Source: CAZTQN01 sp964615765 (GTDB taxonomy: Bacteria > Planctomycetota > Phycisphaerae > Phycisphaerales > UBA1924). From it: a stretch of 36,928 nucleotides of DNA. Position 1 is the stretch's first letter. Every line of letters begins with the position of its first letter. Below the pieces are notes generated by a model, which searched no databases, was not told the DNA's origin, and saw nothing but the letters and a program-made list of their open reading frames with translations. Made by a program: the position numbers and the translations under genes. Shown here in pieces: positions 7,309 through 15,241 of this stretch. The stretch covers positions 1 to 36,928 of the forward strand of contig CAZTQN010000037.1 in assembly GCA_964615765.1 (NCBI GenBank). The letters are read 5' to 3'.

Positions 7309-8694
7309 TTAGACGCGCAGGGATTCCGCGAGTTCCAACGCGTCCTCCCGCGATCGGACCCGCCCCTCCAACTGCTCGTCGTACACCCGCTCCAGCACCC
7401 GCTTGAACTGGGGCCCGGGTTTCCACCCAAGGGCGACCAGATCATCACCGGTCACGAGCGGGTGCGGGCGGATCCCAATCCCGTCTTGCGCGAGTTCTCG
7501 GACGTCGCGGGCGATCGTCTCCGCCGTCGCCGGCTCCGCCGCCCGCACCAGCACCAGCCCGGCCGGGAACCCGCCGTGGCCCGCCAGCCGCTTCCGCTCG
7601 GCGACGGACATCCGGGTCCAGGCGCCGGCGCGTCCCGCACGCCGCGCCGCGGCGAGCGCCCCGAGCAATCCCGCCGAGTCCTCATTACTCAGACACAGCG
7701 CCCCCCGGGCCGCCTGCACCATCGCCTGGGCCGCGCCGTCCTCCGGCCAATCGTTCCCGCCCAGCGCGCGCGAGCGGTCCAGGAGCCATGCCGCCAGCAC
7801 CGTCACGCCGAGCGGCGGCGCGGGCCACGGATCACGCGCGCTCCGACTCCCGCCCGCACCCGACCGCGCGTGCAGCGCGGCGACCACGCCCGGCACCAGC
7901 CGCAGCACGCTCGCGCTCAGCCCGGGCCCCGCCAGCGCCGGCGCGTCGAGCGTGAGTTCGTGCAGCAGCGCCAGCGCGCGGTCGGCGGCCGGGTGGGCCA
8001 GCATGCGCCGGATCTCCTCGCCGATGCGCTCCCGGCTCACGCCCCGAAGTTCGCCGGCGTGCCGACGGATCGCGTCCGCCGTCCCAGGATCGACGGCGAG
8101 GTTGAAACGCGCGGCGAACCGGGCCGCACGCAGCGCGCGGAGATGATCCTCCGCCAGGCGCTGGTCCGGATCACCCACAGCGCGGAGCACGCGGGCCCGC
8201 AGGTCCGGCACGCCGCCGACATAGTCGAGCACCTGCCCGTCCACGCCGAGCGCCTCGTCGCGCGGCGCCAGCGGGTCAAGGAACAGCGCATTGATGGTGA
8301 AATCACGGCGACGGGCGTCGGTGGGCGCGTCGGCGAAGATGACGTGGGCCGGGCGGCGTGCGTCGTGGTACGGGCCGTCGGTGCGGAAGGTCGCGACTTC
8401 GACGGTCGCGCGCCGGTCGCCGCCGGGCCGATCCCCCGCCGGAAGGTCGCGCTCGTACATCGGCACCAGCACCACGCCGAAACTCGCGCCGACGAGCTGG
8501 GCCCGCTTGAACATCGCGGCGACCCGGTCCGGGTGCGCATCGGTCGCGACGTCGTAATCCACCGGGCTCAGGCCCAGCAGCGCATCGCGCACGCAACCGC
8601 CCGCGAAATACGCCACGTGCCCATGGTCACGCAGTCGGGTGACCACGGCGAGCGCGGCCCGGCGAGCAAAGACTGGATCAGCACTGTGCGGCAC
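7309..8694 (-). CDS. tRNA nucleotidyltransferase / poly(A) polymerase family protein
   Basis: About 461 residues, class II nucleotidyltransferase (CCA-adding enzyme or PcnB group). The N-terminal catalytic domain begins at once: AYFAGGCVRDALLG, then the metal-binding SPVDYDVATDAHPDRV, then RRRDFTINALFLDP, which are the GG-R, DxD and RRD motifs of the family. The helical part follows with EDHLRALRAARFAARFNL, the neck motif, then an Ala/Leu-rich C-terminal region. It adds nucleotides to RNA 3' ends; CCA addition and poly(A) addition cannot be told apart from sequence here. The start is uncertain: the GTG at 8694 fits the family N-terminus but lacks a ribosome site. The frame stays open as far as 9360, and GTG codons near 8785 are alternatives. 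A strong hairpin follows the stop. Confidence 0.88.
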   Translation of the reverse strand: MPHSADPVFARRAALAVVTRLRDHGHVAYFAGGCVRDALLGLSPVDYDVATDAHPDRVAAMFKRAQLVGASFGVVLVPMYERDLPAGDRPGGDRRATVEVATFRTDGPYHDARRPAHVIFADAPTDARRRDFTINALFLDPLAPRDEALGVDGQVLDYVGGVPDLRARVLRAVGDPDQRLAEDHLRALRAARFAARFNLAVDPGTADAIRRHAGELRGVSRERIGEEIRRMLAHPAADRALALLHELTLDAPALAGPGLSASVLRLVPGVVAALHARSGAGGSRSARDPWPAPPLGVTVLAAWLLDRSRALGGNDWPEDGAAQAMVQAARGALCLSNEDSAGLLGALAAARRAGRAGAWTRMSVAERKRLAGHGGFPAGLVLVRAAEPATAETIARDVRELAQDGIGIRPHPLVTGDDLVALGWKPGPQFKRVLERVYDEQLEGRVRSREDALELAESLRV

Positions 8695-9034
8695 AAGGCG
8701 GGAGGTTATGGGTGCGCCCGGGCCGCGTGATTGGACCCGGCGCAGGGTCAGCAGAACCACGTCCGTATCGGCGGCGATCACCACACCGGGCGGCGGTTCG
8801 TCGGTTAGTGGACAAATTTCAGGTGGGAATGGGAAAGCCGAGCGGATTGCGGGGCTTGCCGCCGATCCCGGGCGGTCGGATCGCTCGCCCACGGGTCCAG
8901 CGGTTGGCACATCAGGTCGATGGAACCGCACGACGAGGGTGCACCGGGTTTCGGGACCCGGCGCCGCGAGGCGGGAGAGCATCGTGGGGGTGAGGGAGGC
9001 CCGGCGCGGCCGGTTATGTTCTGAAAGGTCGCCC
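8695..9034. other. 340-bp divergent intergenic region
   Basis: It separates the minus-strand nucleotidyltransferase gene from the plus-strand small gene at 9035, so it should hold both promoters. The minus frame remains open through it, so part could encode an N-terminal extension. I see no convincing -35/-10 pair, hairpin or RNA gene. Confidence 0.5.
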
Positions 9035-9421
9035 ATGCCGAACCTTCGATTGCATCGCCCGGAGAGTGAAGAGAGCGTCCCCGCCACGCTGGCGTTCCCG
9101 ACGACGGAACTGCGCGAGCGCCTGGTGGCGGGCAAGGTCCGGCGGAACCCGCTGGACGACGCGGGCCCGGACACGCCGCTCGCGGCCCACGCAGACGCCG
9201 CGAGCGAGGACGCCGCGCCCCCCGAGCCGATCCGCTTCCCGGGCGATCTGACGGTGAGCAACGACGAACTGGTCCGCCAGATCGAGCGCACGCTCGACCG
9301 CATGCAGCACCGCCTGGACCGCTTCAAGCGCGACCTGGACGACACCCTCCGCTTCCCCACGCCCGAAGAACGGGCCGATCGCTGGGGCCCGAGCCCCCAC
9401 GGCCCCCGCCCGGCGGCCTAA
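9035..9421 (+). CDS. Hypothetical 128-residue protein with C-terminal helix
   Basis: 128 residues, family not recognised. The ATG at 9035 has GAAAGGT a few bases upstream. Residues 1-75 are polar and rich in Pro, Ala, Arg and Glu (LAFPTTELRERLVAG). Residues about 78-115 look like one amphipathic, perhaps coiled-coil, helix (NDELVRQIERTLDRMQHRLD). There is no signal peptide, membrane segment or cysteine. The amino-acid mix is ordinary for a soluble protein, while the opposite-strand frame is dominated by Arg, Ala and Gly, which supports this strand. It is followed 106 bp later by the Ada gene on the same strand, but nothing ties the two functionally. Confidence 0.65.
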   Translation: MPNLRLHRPESEESVPATLAFPTTELRERLVAGKVRRNPLDDAGPDTPLAAHADAASEDAAPPEPIRFPGDLTVSNDELVRQIERTLDRMQHRLDRFKRDLDDTLRFPTPEERADRWGPSPHGPRPAA

Positions 9422-9527
9422 CGCCACGCTTCTCGGCCCGTCCGCCCGCCGTCGCCGTCGCTCATGACTTGACGCTGCGCGCAACGGCGCGGTGGAGCCC
9501 CACCCGCCACGCGGCAAACGTACCGCC

Positions 9528-10685
9528 ATGGACGAACGCTCCGGGCGGCTGTTCGCAGATATCGCCGCCGAACAACCCACCACGCCCGGGCCGAGGCGGC
9601 GTGATCGCCCCGGCCTGCCGTGCGTGCTCGACGCCGGCGCGATGTACCGCGCCGTCGCAGCGCGCGACACATCGCTCGCCGGCGTGTTCTACCTGGGCGT
9701 GACGACGACGGGCGTCTTCTGCCGCGTGGGCTGTCCGTCGCGCGTGCCAAGGCGCGAGCACTGCGAGTTCTTCTCGAGCGTGGCGGGCGCGGTGCAGGCG
9801 GGGTATCGCGCCTGCCTGCGGTGCACGCCGACGGACCCCGGGCCGCTCGCGCCCGCGTGGGCCGGGCGGATCATCGCGTTGATGGACGCGGAGCCGGCGC
9901 GCGTGCTGTCGGCCGCCGACATCCGCCGCGCCGGCGCCGATGTCGCCGCCGCGTCGCGCTACTTCCAAGCACGCTTCGGCGTGACGGTGCAGGCGATGAG
10001 CCGGGCCCGGCGCGTTGGGCTGGCGATGCGCTGGCTGCGCGACGGCGGGACCGTGCGCGGCGCCATGCACGCCGCCGGATTCGAGAGCGAGAGCGGCCTG
10101 CGCAAAGCCGTCCACGAACTCTTCGGCGTCAGCCTCGGGGCGGCGGCCGACATCCCGACCGACCCGATCCTGGCCCGCTGGCTGGAAACGCCCCTCGGGC
10201 CCATGCTCGCCGGCGCGACCGCCGCCGGCGTCTGCCTGCTCGAGTTCGTCGACCGTCGCGGCTTGGGCACGCAGCTCGACACGCTCCGCACGCGCCTGGC
10301 TCGCCCGATCGTGCCCGGCAACGCCCCGGCCCTCGACACGCTCGCCCGCGCGCTGGCGACGTACTTCCAGACCGCCCCGGCCGGGGCTCGACGCGACGCC
10401 GACCCGCTCCGCGCCGTCGTGATCGACGCGCCGGGCACGCCCTTCCAGAAAGCCGTGTGGGACGAACTCCGCCGCGTGCCCATGGGCCACACGGCGACGT
10501 ACGCCGAACTGGCCCGGCGGATCGGCCGCCCGACCGCCGTGCGCGCCGTCGCCAAGGCCAACGGCGACAACCGCATCGCGCTCATCATCCCGTGCCACCG
10601 GATCGTCGGGGCCGGCGGCGCCCTGACGGGCTACGCCGGCGGGCTGTGGCGCAAGCAGTGGCTCATCGAGTGGGAACGCGGGTGA
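9528..10685 (+). CDS. ada: Ada: methylphosphotriester and O6-alkylguanine DNA repair protein with AraC-type regulator domain
   Basis: 385 residues. The N-terminal Ada zinc domain has Cys65, Cys69, Cys96 and Cys99; their spacing (4, 27, 3) is exactly that of Cys38, 42, 69 and 72 in E. coli Ada, where the first accepts methyl groups from phosphotriesters. An AraC-type helix-turn-helix region follows (about 110-200, SAADIRRAGADVAAASRYFQ and AMHAAGFESESGLRKAV). The C-terminal methyltransferase domain has FQKAVWDELRRVPMGHTATY and the active-site PCHR with Cys356, which takes the O6-alkyl group. All three functions therefore look intact, and the protein probably activates its own gene after alkylation damage. 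The ATG at 9528 is chosen; a GTG at 9492 would add 12 residues, and neither start has a clear ribosome site. Confidence 0.95.
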   Translation: MDERSGRLFADIAAEQPTTPGPRRRDRPGLPCVLDAGAMYRAVAARDTSLAGVFYLGVTTTGVFCRVGCPSRVPRREHCEFFSSVAGAVQAGYRACLRCTPTDPGPLAPAWAGRIIALMDAEPARVLSAADIRRAGADVAAASRYFQARFGVTVQAMSRARRVGLAMRWLRDGGTVRGAMHAAGFESESGLRKAVHELFGVSLGAAADIPTDPILARWLETPLGPMLAGATAAGVCLLEFVDRRGLGTQLDTLRTRLARPIVPGNAPALDTLARALATYFQTAPAGARRDADPLRAVVIDAPGTPFQKAVWDELRRVPMGHTATYAELARRIGRPTAVRAVAKANGDNRIALIIPCHRIVGAGGALTGYAGGLWRKQWLIEWERG

Positions 10686-10765
10686 GCGGGCGTTCACGCC
10701 GAACGCCGGTGTGATTGTCGTTCATGGCGCACTGCCGGCGCATGGCGAGCGCGCAAGGATTCAGC

Positions 10766-11671
10766 ATGAGCAAACCGGGTGAGTATGTGCTGGGCACGGG
10801 CGATGACGAATGGTCGCGGCTGCAACTGCAGCACCGCCTGTGGAGCGACGCCGCCGTCGACGCGTGGAAACGGGCCGGCATCGGCGGCGAGGGCGTCCGC
10901 CGCATCCTCGACATCGGCTGCGGGCCCGGGCACGCCGCGTTCGACCTGGCCCAACTCGTCGGCTCGGGCAACGGCGGGCGCGTCGTCGGCGTTGATGAAT
11001 CCGAGGGCTTCATCGAGGGGCTGAACAAGCACGCCCTCGCGCGCGGGCTCACCTGGCTCAAGGGCGTGCAGCTCGATGTCCAGAAACTCGGCGAGCCGGC
11101 CGTCGGCAAGGCCATCGGCGGCGTGCCCGGCGACGGGCTCGAGAGCGACGCCGTCGGCGCCGACTTCGACGCCGCGTACGCGCGCTGGGTCCTCTGCTTT
11201 GTCAGCAACCCCGACGCGGTCATGGCCGGCGTCGCCAAGCGCCTCCGCACCGGCGGACGCTTGGTCGTGCACGACTATTTCAACTACACCTCGATGACCA
11301 CCGCCCCGCGCTCCGCGTGGTTCGACGCGCTCGTTGCGGCCACTGCCGAGTCGTGGCGCGAACGCGGCGGCGACCCGGACATCGTCGCCCGACTCCCCGC
11401 CATGCTCGCACGCCACGGGCTGATTATGGACGACCTGCGCGTGCACCTCCGCGTCGCACGCGGCGGGCTCGACGCGCACGGCCGCGGCGACCCCATGCTG
11501 CAATGGCCCGTCTCCTGGTGGCGCACCTACGGGCCCAAGCTCGTCGCCATGGGCAAAATCAAGCCCGAAACCATGGCCGAAGCCCACCGCGGCCTGGACG
11601 AACTCGTCCGCGACCCGACGCGGTTTGTCGTCTGCCCGCCGGTGTTCGAGATCATCGCGACCAAGCGGTGA
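10766..11671 (+). CDS. Class I SAM-dependent methyltransferase
   Basis: 301 residues. Motif I, RILDIGCGPGHAAFDLA, lies at about 48-65 and the acidic end of strand 2, VVGVDESEGFIEG, at about 75-90. Motif IV/post-I is YARWVLCFVSNPDAV and a strand-5 segment is GGRLVVHDYFNYTSM. The substrate is unknown; the fold and length fit small-molecule or quinone-type methyltransferases. The ATG at 10766 has AAGGA seven bases upstream; an earlier in-frame GTG at 10715 has none. It lies 80 bp after ada on the same strand and ends nine bases from the convergent phosphatase gene. Confidence 0.88.
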   Translation: MSKPGEYVLGTGDDEWSRLQLQHRLWSDAAVDAWKRAGIGGEGVRRILDIGCGPGHAAFDLAQLVGSGNGGRVVGVDESEGFIEGLNKHALARGLTWLKGVQLDVQKLGEPAVGKAIGGVPGDGLESDAVGADFDAAYARWVLCFVSNPDAVMAGVAKRLRTGGRLVVHDYFNYTSMTTAPRSAWFDALVAATAESWRERGGDPDIVARLPAMLARHGLIMDDLRVHLRVARGGLDAHGRGDPMLQWPVSWWRTYGPKLVAMGKIKPETMAEAHRGLDELVRDPTRFVVCPPVFEIIATKR

Positions 11672-11680
11672 GAGCGCCGC

Positions 11681-13687
11681 CTACTTCCCCCCCACCCGCA
11701 TCACCACCATCGTCATGTCGTCGTTGCGACCCGACATCCCCGTGTGCTGGCGCACCTGCGCGATGACGTGATCGATCACGCGGGCCGGCGGCGCGTCGGG
11801 CTCCGCGGCGAGCAGTTCCAAGAGCGCCCGCCGCAGCCGCGTCCCGCCGAACCGCTTGCCCTCGAAGTTGGTCGCGTCGTGCAGGCCGTCGGTGAAGGTC
11901 ACCAGCACGTCGCCCGCGGCGAGTTGGAACATCCCCTGCGGGTACTTCTGCGCCGGGTCGATTCCGAGCGCCATCCCGTCCGCCGTCAGACGCAGCACGT
12001 CCTTGTCCTCGATCGCGCGGCGCGAGCCGTCGGGGTTCCGCGGCGGGACGCGCAGGATCAGCGGCCAATCGTGCCCAGCCCCGCAGTACGTCAGCCGCAG
12101 CGTGTCCGGGTCCGCCACGCCGTACCACACCGTCGCGAACTCGGTGTCCAGCGTGTCGCGGCACAGCGCCTTGTTCACGCGGACGAACAGCTCGTCGATG
12201 TGGTACAGGTGCTGCGCATGGGCCCGGAAGCTGGCCCGCACGCTCGACATCAGCAGCGCCGCCGGCGTCCCCTTGCCGACGACGTCGCCGATGAGCAGCC
12301 CCAGGTGCCCGCCCAGTTCGATGAAATCATAAAAGTCGCCGCCGAGTTCGAAGCTGGGCGCGTAGTGAGCCGCGATATCGAACGGCGGCATGCGCGGGAT
12401 GCTGCGCGGGAGCATGCGCCGCTGCACCGCCGCGGCGAGCTTGAGTTGCCGCTTGACGGCCTCGTCCTCGCGCCGCAGCGACCGCAGCCGCGCGTTCACC
12501 AGCGCCGTCGCTGAGTGCTCCGCGATGGCGCGCAGCAGTTCCGCGTCGCTCTCCGTGAACACGCGCGGCGAGCGCGTGTACAGGTGAATGAACCCGATCG
12601 GCCGCCCGCGCTCGCGCGCCACGTCGCCCGCCGCGCCGCCCTGGTCGAACAGCGCTGTCGCCAGCATGGCCCGCAGGCCCTCGGCCCGCACGCGGTCGGC
12701 CGCGATCGCCAGCGGATCGCGCGACAGATCCTCCGTCCGCACGACCGAGCCGGCCAGGAGCGCCGCCCGGTGCCCCGCGTCGGCCGGGTCGTCGCAGGTC
12801 TGCGCGATCCACTCGGGCCCGAGCCCGCGGAACGCGGCTACGTGCGGGCATCGCTCGCTCGCCGTCGCCGCCGTCTCGTCCATCAAAATCACCGAGCCCG
12901 CGTCGGCCCCGAGCACCTGCATCGAGAGATCGAGCGCGATGGCGGCCAGATCATCGGTATCGCCCGCCGCGGCGAGCAGCGAACTCAGCCGGTACAGCGC
13001 GTCGAGATCGCTCACGCGCCGGTTGAGCGACACCTGCGACTCGCACACGTCGCACAGGATCGACGACAGCAGCAGCAAGCCGCGCCGCACCGCCTGGAAC
13101 TTCAGCGCCTCCGGCGAGCCCGCCGTGCTGACGAACCCGCGCTTGGGCAGACACGCCACCAGTGACCCGAGCACGCCGGTCGAGATGCGCATCGGCAGGC
13201 CGTAGGTCTCGTACGAGCCGTCGTCCTTCAGCCGGAGCAGATCGAACGCGCGGGCCCGCGCCACCGGCTCGGGCACGATCGACCACGGGTGCCCATGCCC
13301 GGAGCCCTCGGCCCCGTCGTCGCTCCAGACCGGAATCACCGCCTCCGCCGTCGGCCCTTCGCCAGAGTCGCGCAGCCAGATCGGCACGTTGGTCAGCCGC
13401 GCCAGTTCATCGCACAACGCGGCGACCGAGCCGTCGGTCAGAAAATCGCGGATGCGTCCGCCCCAAGGCCGCGCGGCTCGCCCGCCCGCGGGCGCCCCGT
13501 CCGTCGACGCGTGCAGCGACAACTGACCCGGCGCCACCGGCCCGCCCGCGCGCCCCATGCCCACGCCGCTCCCGACACCCGGCGCGGCGGGCGATGCGGG
13601 TGACGCGGGAGGCACATGCGCCGGCGCGTCGGCGGAGGAGGATGCGGGCGGTGGAACCATGGTCTTGAGCGTGTCGCTGGGCGGCAT
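11681..13687 (-). CDS. GAF domain / SpoIIE-type PP2C serine phosphatase (RsbU-like)
   Basis: 668 residues. The first 60 are Pro/Ala-rich and probably disordered. A ligand- or signal-sensing region follows (about 70-210, IRDFLTDGSVAALCDELARL), then a GAF domain (about 225-400, SDLDALYRLSSLLAAAGD and ADAGSVILMDE), a short helical linker (REDEAVKRQLKLAAAVQRRMLP), and a SpoIIE PP2C domain (about 420-668). The phosphatase metal motifs are intact: GGDFYD at 449-454, IGDVVGKG, FTDGLHDATN and RNDDMTMVV. Such proteins dephosphorylate anti-sigma-antagonist (STAS) proteins or similar partners; none is encoded nearby, so the target is unknown. There is no membrane segment. The start is uncertain: ATG at 13687 or 13660, neither with a clear ribosome site. 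Confidence 0.9.
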   Translation of the reverse strand: MPPSDTLKTMVPPPASSSADAPAHVPPASPASPAAPGVGSGVGMGRAGGPVAPGQLSLHASTDGAPAGGRAARPWGGRIRDFLTDGSVAALCDELARLTNVPIWLRDSGEGPTAEAVIPVWSDDGAEGSGHGHPWSIVPEPVARARAFDLLRLKDDGSYETYGLPMRISTGVLGSLVACLPKRGFVSTAGSPEALKFQAVRRGLLLLSSILCDVCESQVSLNRRVSDLDALYRLSSLLAAAGDTDDLAAIALDLSMQVLGADAGSVILMDETAATASERCPHVAAFRGLGPEWIAQTCDDPADAGHRAALLAGSVVRTEDLSRDPLAIAADRVRAEGLRAMLATALFDQGGAAGDVARERGRPIGFIHLYTRSPRVFTESDAELLRAIAEHSATALVNARLRSLRREDEAVKRQLKLAAAVQRRMLPRSIPRMPPFDIAAHYAPSFELGGDFYDFIELGGHLGLLIGDVVGKGTPAALLMSSVRASFRAHAQHLYHIDELFVRVNKALCRDTLDTEFATVWYGVADPDTLRLTYCGAGHDWPLILRVPPRNPDGSRRAIEDKDVLRLTADGMALGIDPAQKYPQGMFQLAAGDVLVTFTDGLHDATNFEGKRFGGTRLRRALLELLAAEPDAPPARVIDHVIAQVRQHTGMSGRNDDMTMVVMRVGGK

Positions 13688-13857
13688 CCGGCCGGGGCGA
13701 CGTCGACGACGGGCGGCGTGCGGCCCGTGCCGGGCGGTCGGCCTGATCGCCACCGCCGTGCATCCGTGCGCGGCGTCCAGTGCGTTCGGGCTGGGGCCAG
13801 TGTATTCGGGCCCGCGGCCTCCCGAGGACGCCCCTCAACCCGGGCGTACCGTCGCCC

Positions 13858-14862
13858 GTGACGACCCGCAGCCCCACCCGCTCCGCCGCCCGTTCCACCA
13901 ACCGTTCCCCCACCCGTTCCCCCAAACAACCGCGCCCAACGCCCCAGCCGCGCCAAGCCCAGCGCGAGGACGCGTACGCCCGGCCGGATCTCTACGACAT
14001 CGTGCACACCCCGGGCACCGCCGAGGATCTGTCCGCGCACGTGCGCGTGCTGCAGGACGTGCTCAACCAGCCGCGGCTGTCGGCCCGCGATGTGCTGTGG
14101 ATCGAGCCCGGCTGCGGGAGCGGGCGCTTCCTCCGCGTGCTCAAGGCCCGCGGCGCCGCCGCCGTCGGCTTCGACCTCGACCGCGGCATGGTCCGGGCCG
14201 CGACGCGCAGCCTGCGGGCCACACGCGGCACGGGCCCCGTGCACGCCGTCGTGGGCGACATGATCCATGCCGACGCGCCCGCCCTCCGGCGCGCCGTCGC
14301 GCGGGCCGCGCGCCAGGCCGGGCCTATCCGCGCCGTCGTCGCGTTCAACCCGCACAACTCCGTTCGGCACCTCGATTCCGACGACGCGCTCACCGAGCAC
14401 CTCGCCAGCATCGCACGCCTGCTCAGCACCGTCGACGCGCCGTCGGTCTACCTCGTCGGCATCGGGCTCGTGGCACCGCCCGGCTCGCCCGGCGGCGAGC
14501 AATCCTGCGAGACCGTCTTCACCGTCACACGCGGCGGCGTCCGCGTCCGCGAGATCACCGACTTCCTCGTCCCCGAGCCCGACGCCACCGGCCCCGACGC
14601 ACGCACCGAACGCGCCTTCAAGCACGTCAGCGTGTTCGCCAAGCGCCCCGGCCAGCGCCGCTTCGACGCCCACCCCGTCCGCGAGATGATCAGTTCGTAC
14701 GCGCTCCGCACGTACACGCTCGCGCAGTGGACACACTGCGTGCACTCCGCGGGGCTCCGCGAAACCGCCGTCTTCGCGCCGGCCGGCGCGTGGGTCAAGC
14801 GGCTCACGCCCGCGCGCCTGCACTACGCCATCCGGGTCCTTCGACCCCCTCTCAGGCGGTGA
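13858..14862 (+). CDS. Class I SAM-dependent methyltransferase with Arg/Thr/Ser-rich N-terminus
   Basis: 334 residues from a GTG at 13858. Residues 1-40 are low-complexity Thr, Arg, Ser and Pro. The core begins at ARPDLYDIVHTPGTAEDL. Motif I is VLWIEPGCGSGRFLRVL with the strand-2 acid in AVGFDLDRGMVRAA; post-I is VVGDMIHADAP and strand 4 is IRAVVAFNPHNSVRHL. The opening YDIVHTPGTA and the C-terminal half are reminiscent of small-molecule methyltransferases, but no substrate can be named. The gene is divergent from the phosphatase gene, with 170 bp between starts. Several GTG and ATG starts are possible upstream (to 13780), and none has a good ribosome site. Confidence 0.82.
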   Translation: MTTRSPTRSAARSTNRSPTRSPKQPRPTPQPRQAQREDAYARPDLYDIVHTPGTAEDLSAHVRVLQDVLNQPRLSARDVLWIEPGCGSGRFLRVLKARGAAAVGFDLDRGMVRAATRSLRATRGTGPVHAVVGDMIHADAPALRRAVARAARQAGPIRAVVAFNPHNSVRHLDSDDALTEHLASIARLLSTVDAPSVYLVGIGLVAPPGSPGGEQSCETVFTVTRGGVRVREITDFLVPEPDATGPDARTERAFKHVSVFAKRPGQRRFDAHPVREMISSYALRTYTLAQWTHCVHSAGLRETAVFAPAGAWVKRLTPARLHYAIRVLRPPLRR

Positions 14863-14927
14863 CTCTGCTCACTCACTCGGGTGGGAAGAGCCGGGCAAAC
14901 TTGGCGATTTGTACCCCGGACTTCATC

Positions 14928-15224
14928 ATGGGTTTATTCTTCGCGGGGTACTGCGTGAGGGTGACCAGGGCGGTGTGGGACAACACGAGGGATTTCGCCG
15001 TGCATTGGCACGAGTTCAAGCGGCTGAAGGCCAGTCATCCCGTGCGCGTCGACTCGTTCCTGCGGAGCGATCGGCTGTGGTGGCGCGTCACGGTCAAGCG
15101 GCCCACCGGAACGGCGCCGCCGACCGGCGATCCGCAGATCGTCGTCGAATCCGCCGAACTCAACGACGCCGTGCGCGAGACCGTGGCCCGGTGTCAACAG
15201 GTCGGCCTGCTCGTCGCCCAGTAA
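14928..15224 (+). CDS. Hypothetical 98-residue protein
   Basis: 98 residues, family not recognised. It is rich in aromatic residues in a well-mixed soluble-protein composition (VTRAVWDNTRDFAVHWHEF, then SFLRSDRLWWRVTVKRPTG, ending in a helix LNDAVRETVARCQQVG). The opposite strand also has an open frame (14934-15248), but that one is Arg/Gly/Pro/His-rich and looks like a shadow. The ATG at 14928 has only a weak ribosome site. It lies 65 bp after the methyltransferase gene and ends 17 bases before the convergent hydrolase gene. The role is unknown. Confidence 0.6.
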   Translation: MGLFFAGYCVRVTRAVWDNTRDFAVHWHEFKRLKASHPVRVDSFLRSDRLWWRVTVKRPTGTAPPTGDPQIVVESAELNDAVRETVARCQQVGLLVAQ

Positions 15225-15241
15225 GCCGCGCCGCGGGCCCG

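Noticed and set aside
5015..8730. Long plus-strand frames of 698 and 545 residues
   Set aside because: They lie antisense to the ClpP-fold and nucleotidyltransferase genes, which have clear motifs. The plus frames have shadow-type composition.
9014..9670. Minus-strand frame over the 128-residue gene
   Set aside because: Its composition is Arg/Ala/Gly-dominated, it has no ribosome site, and it also overlaps the start of ada.
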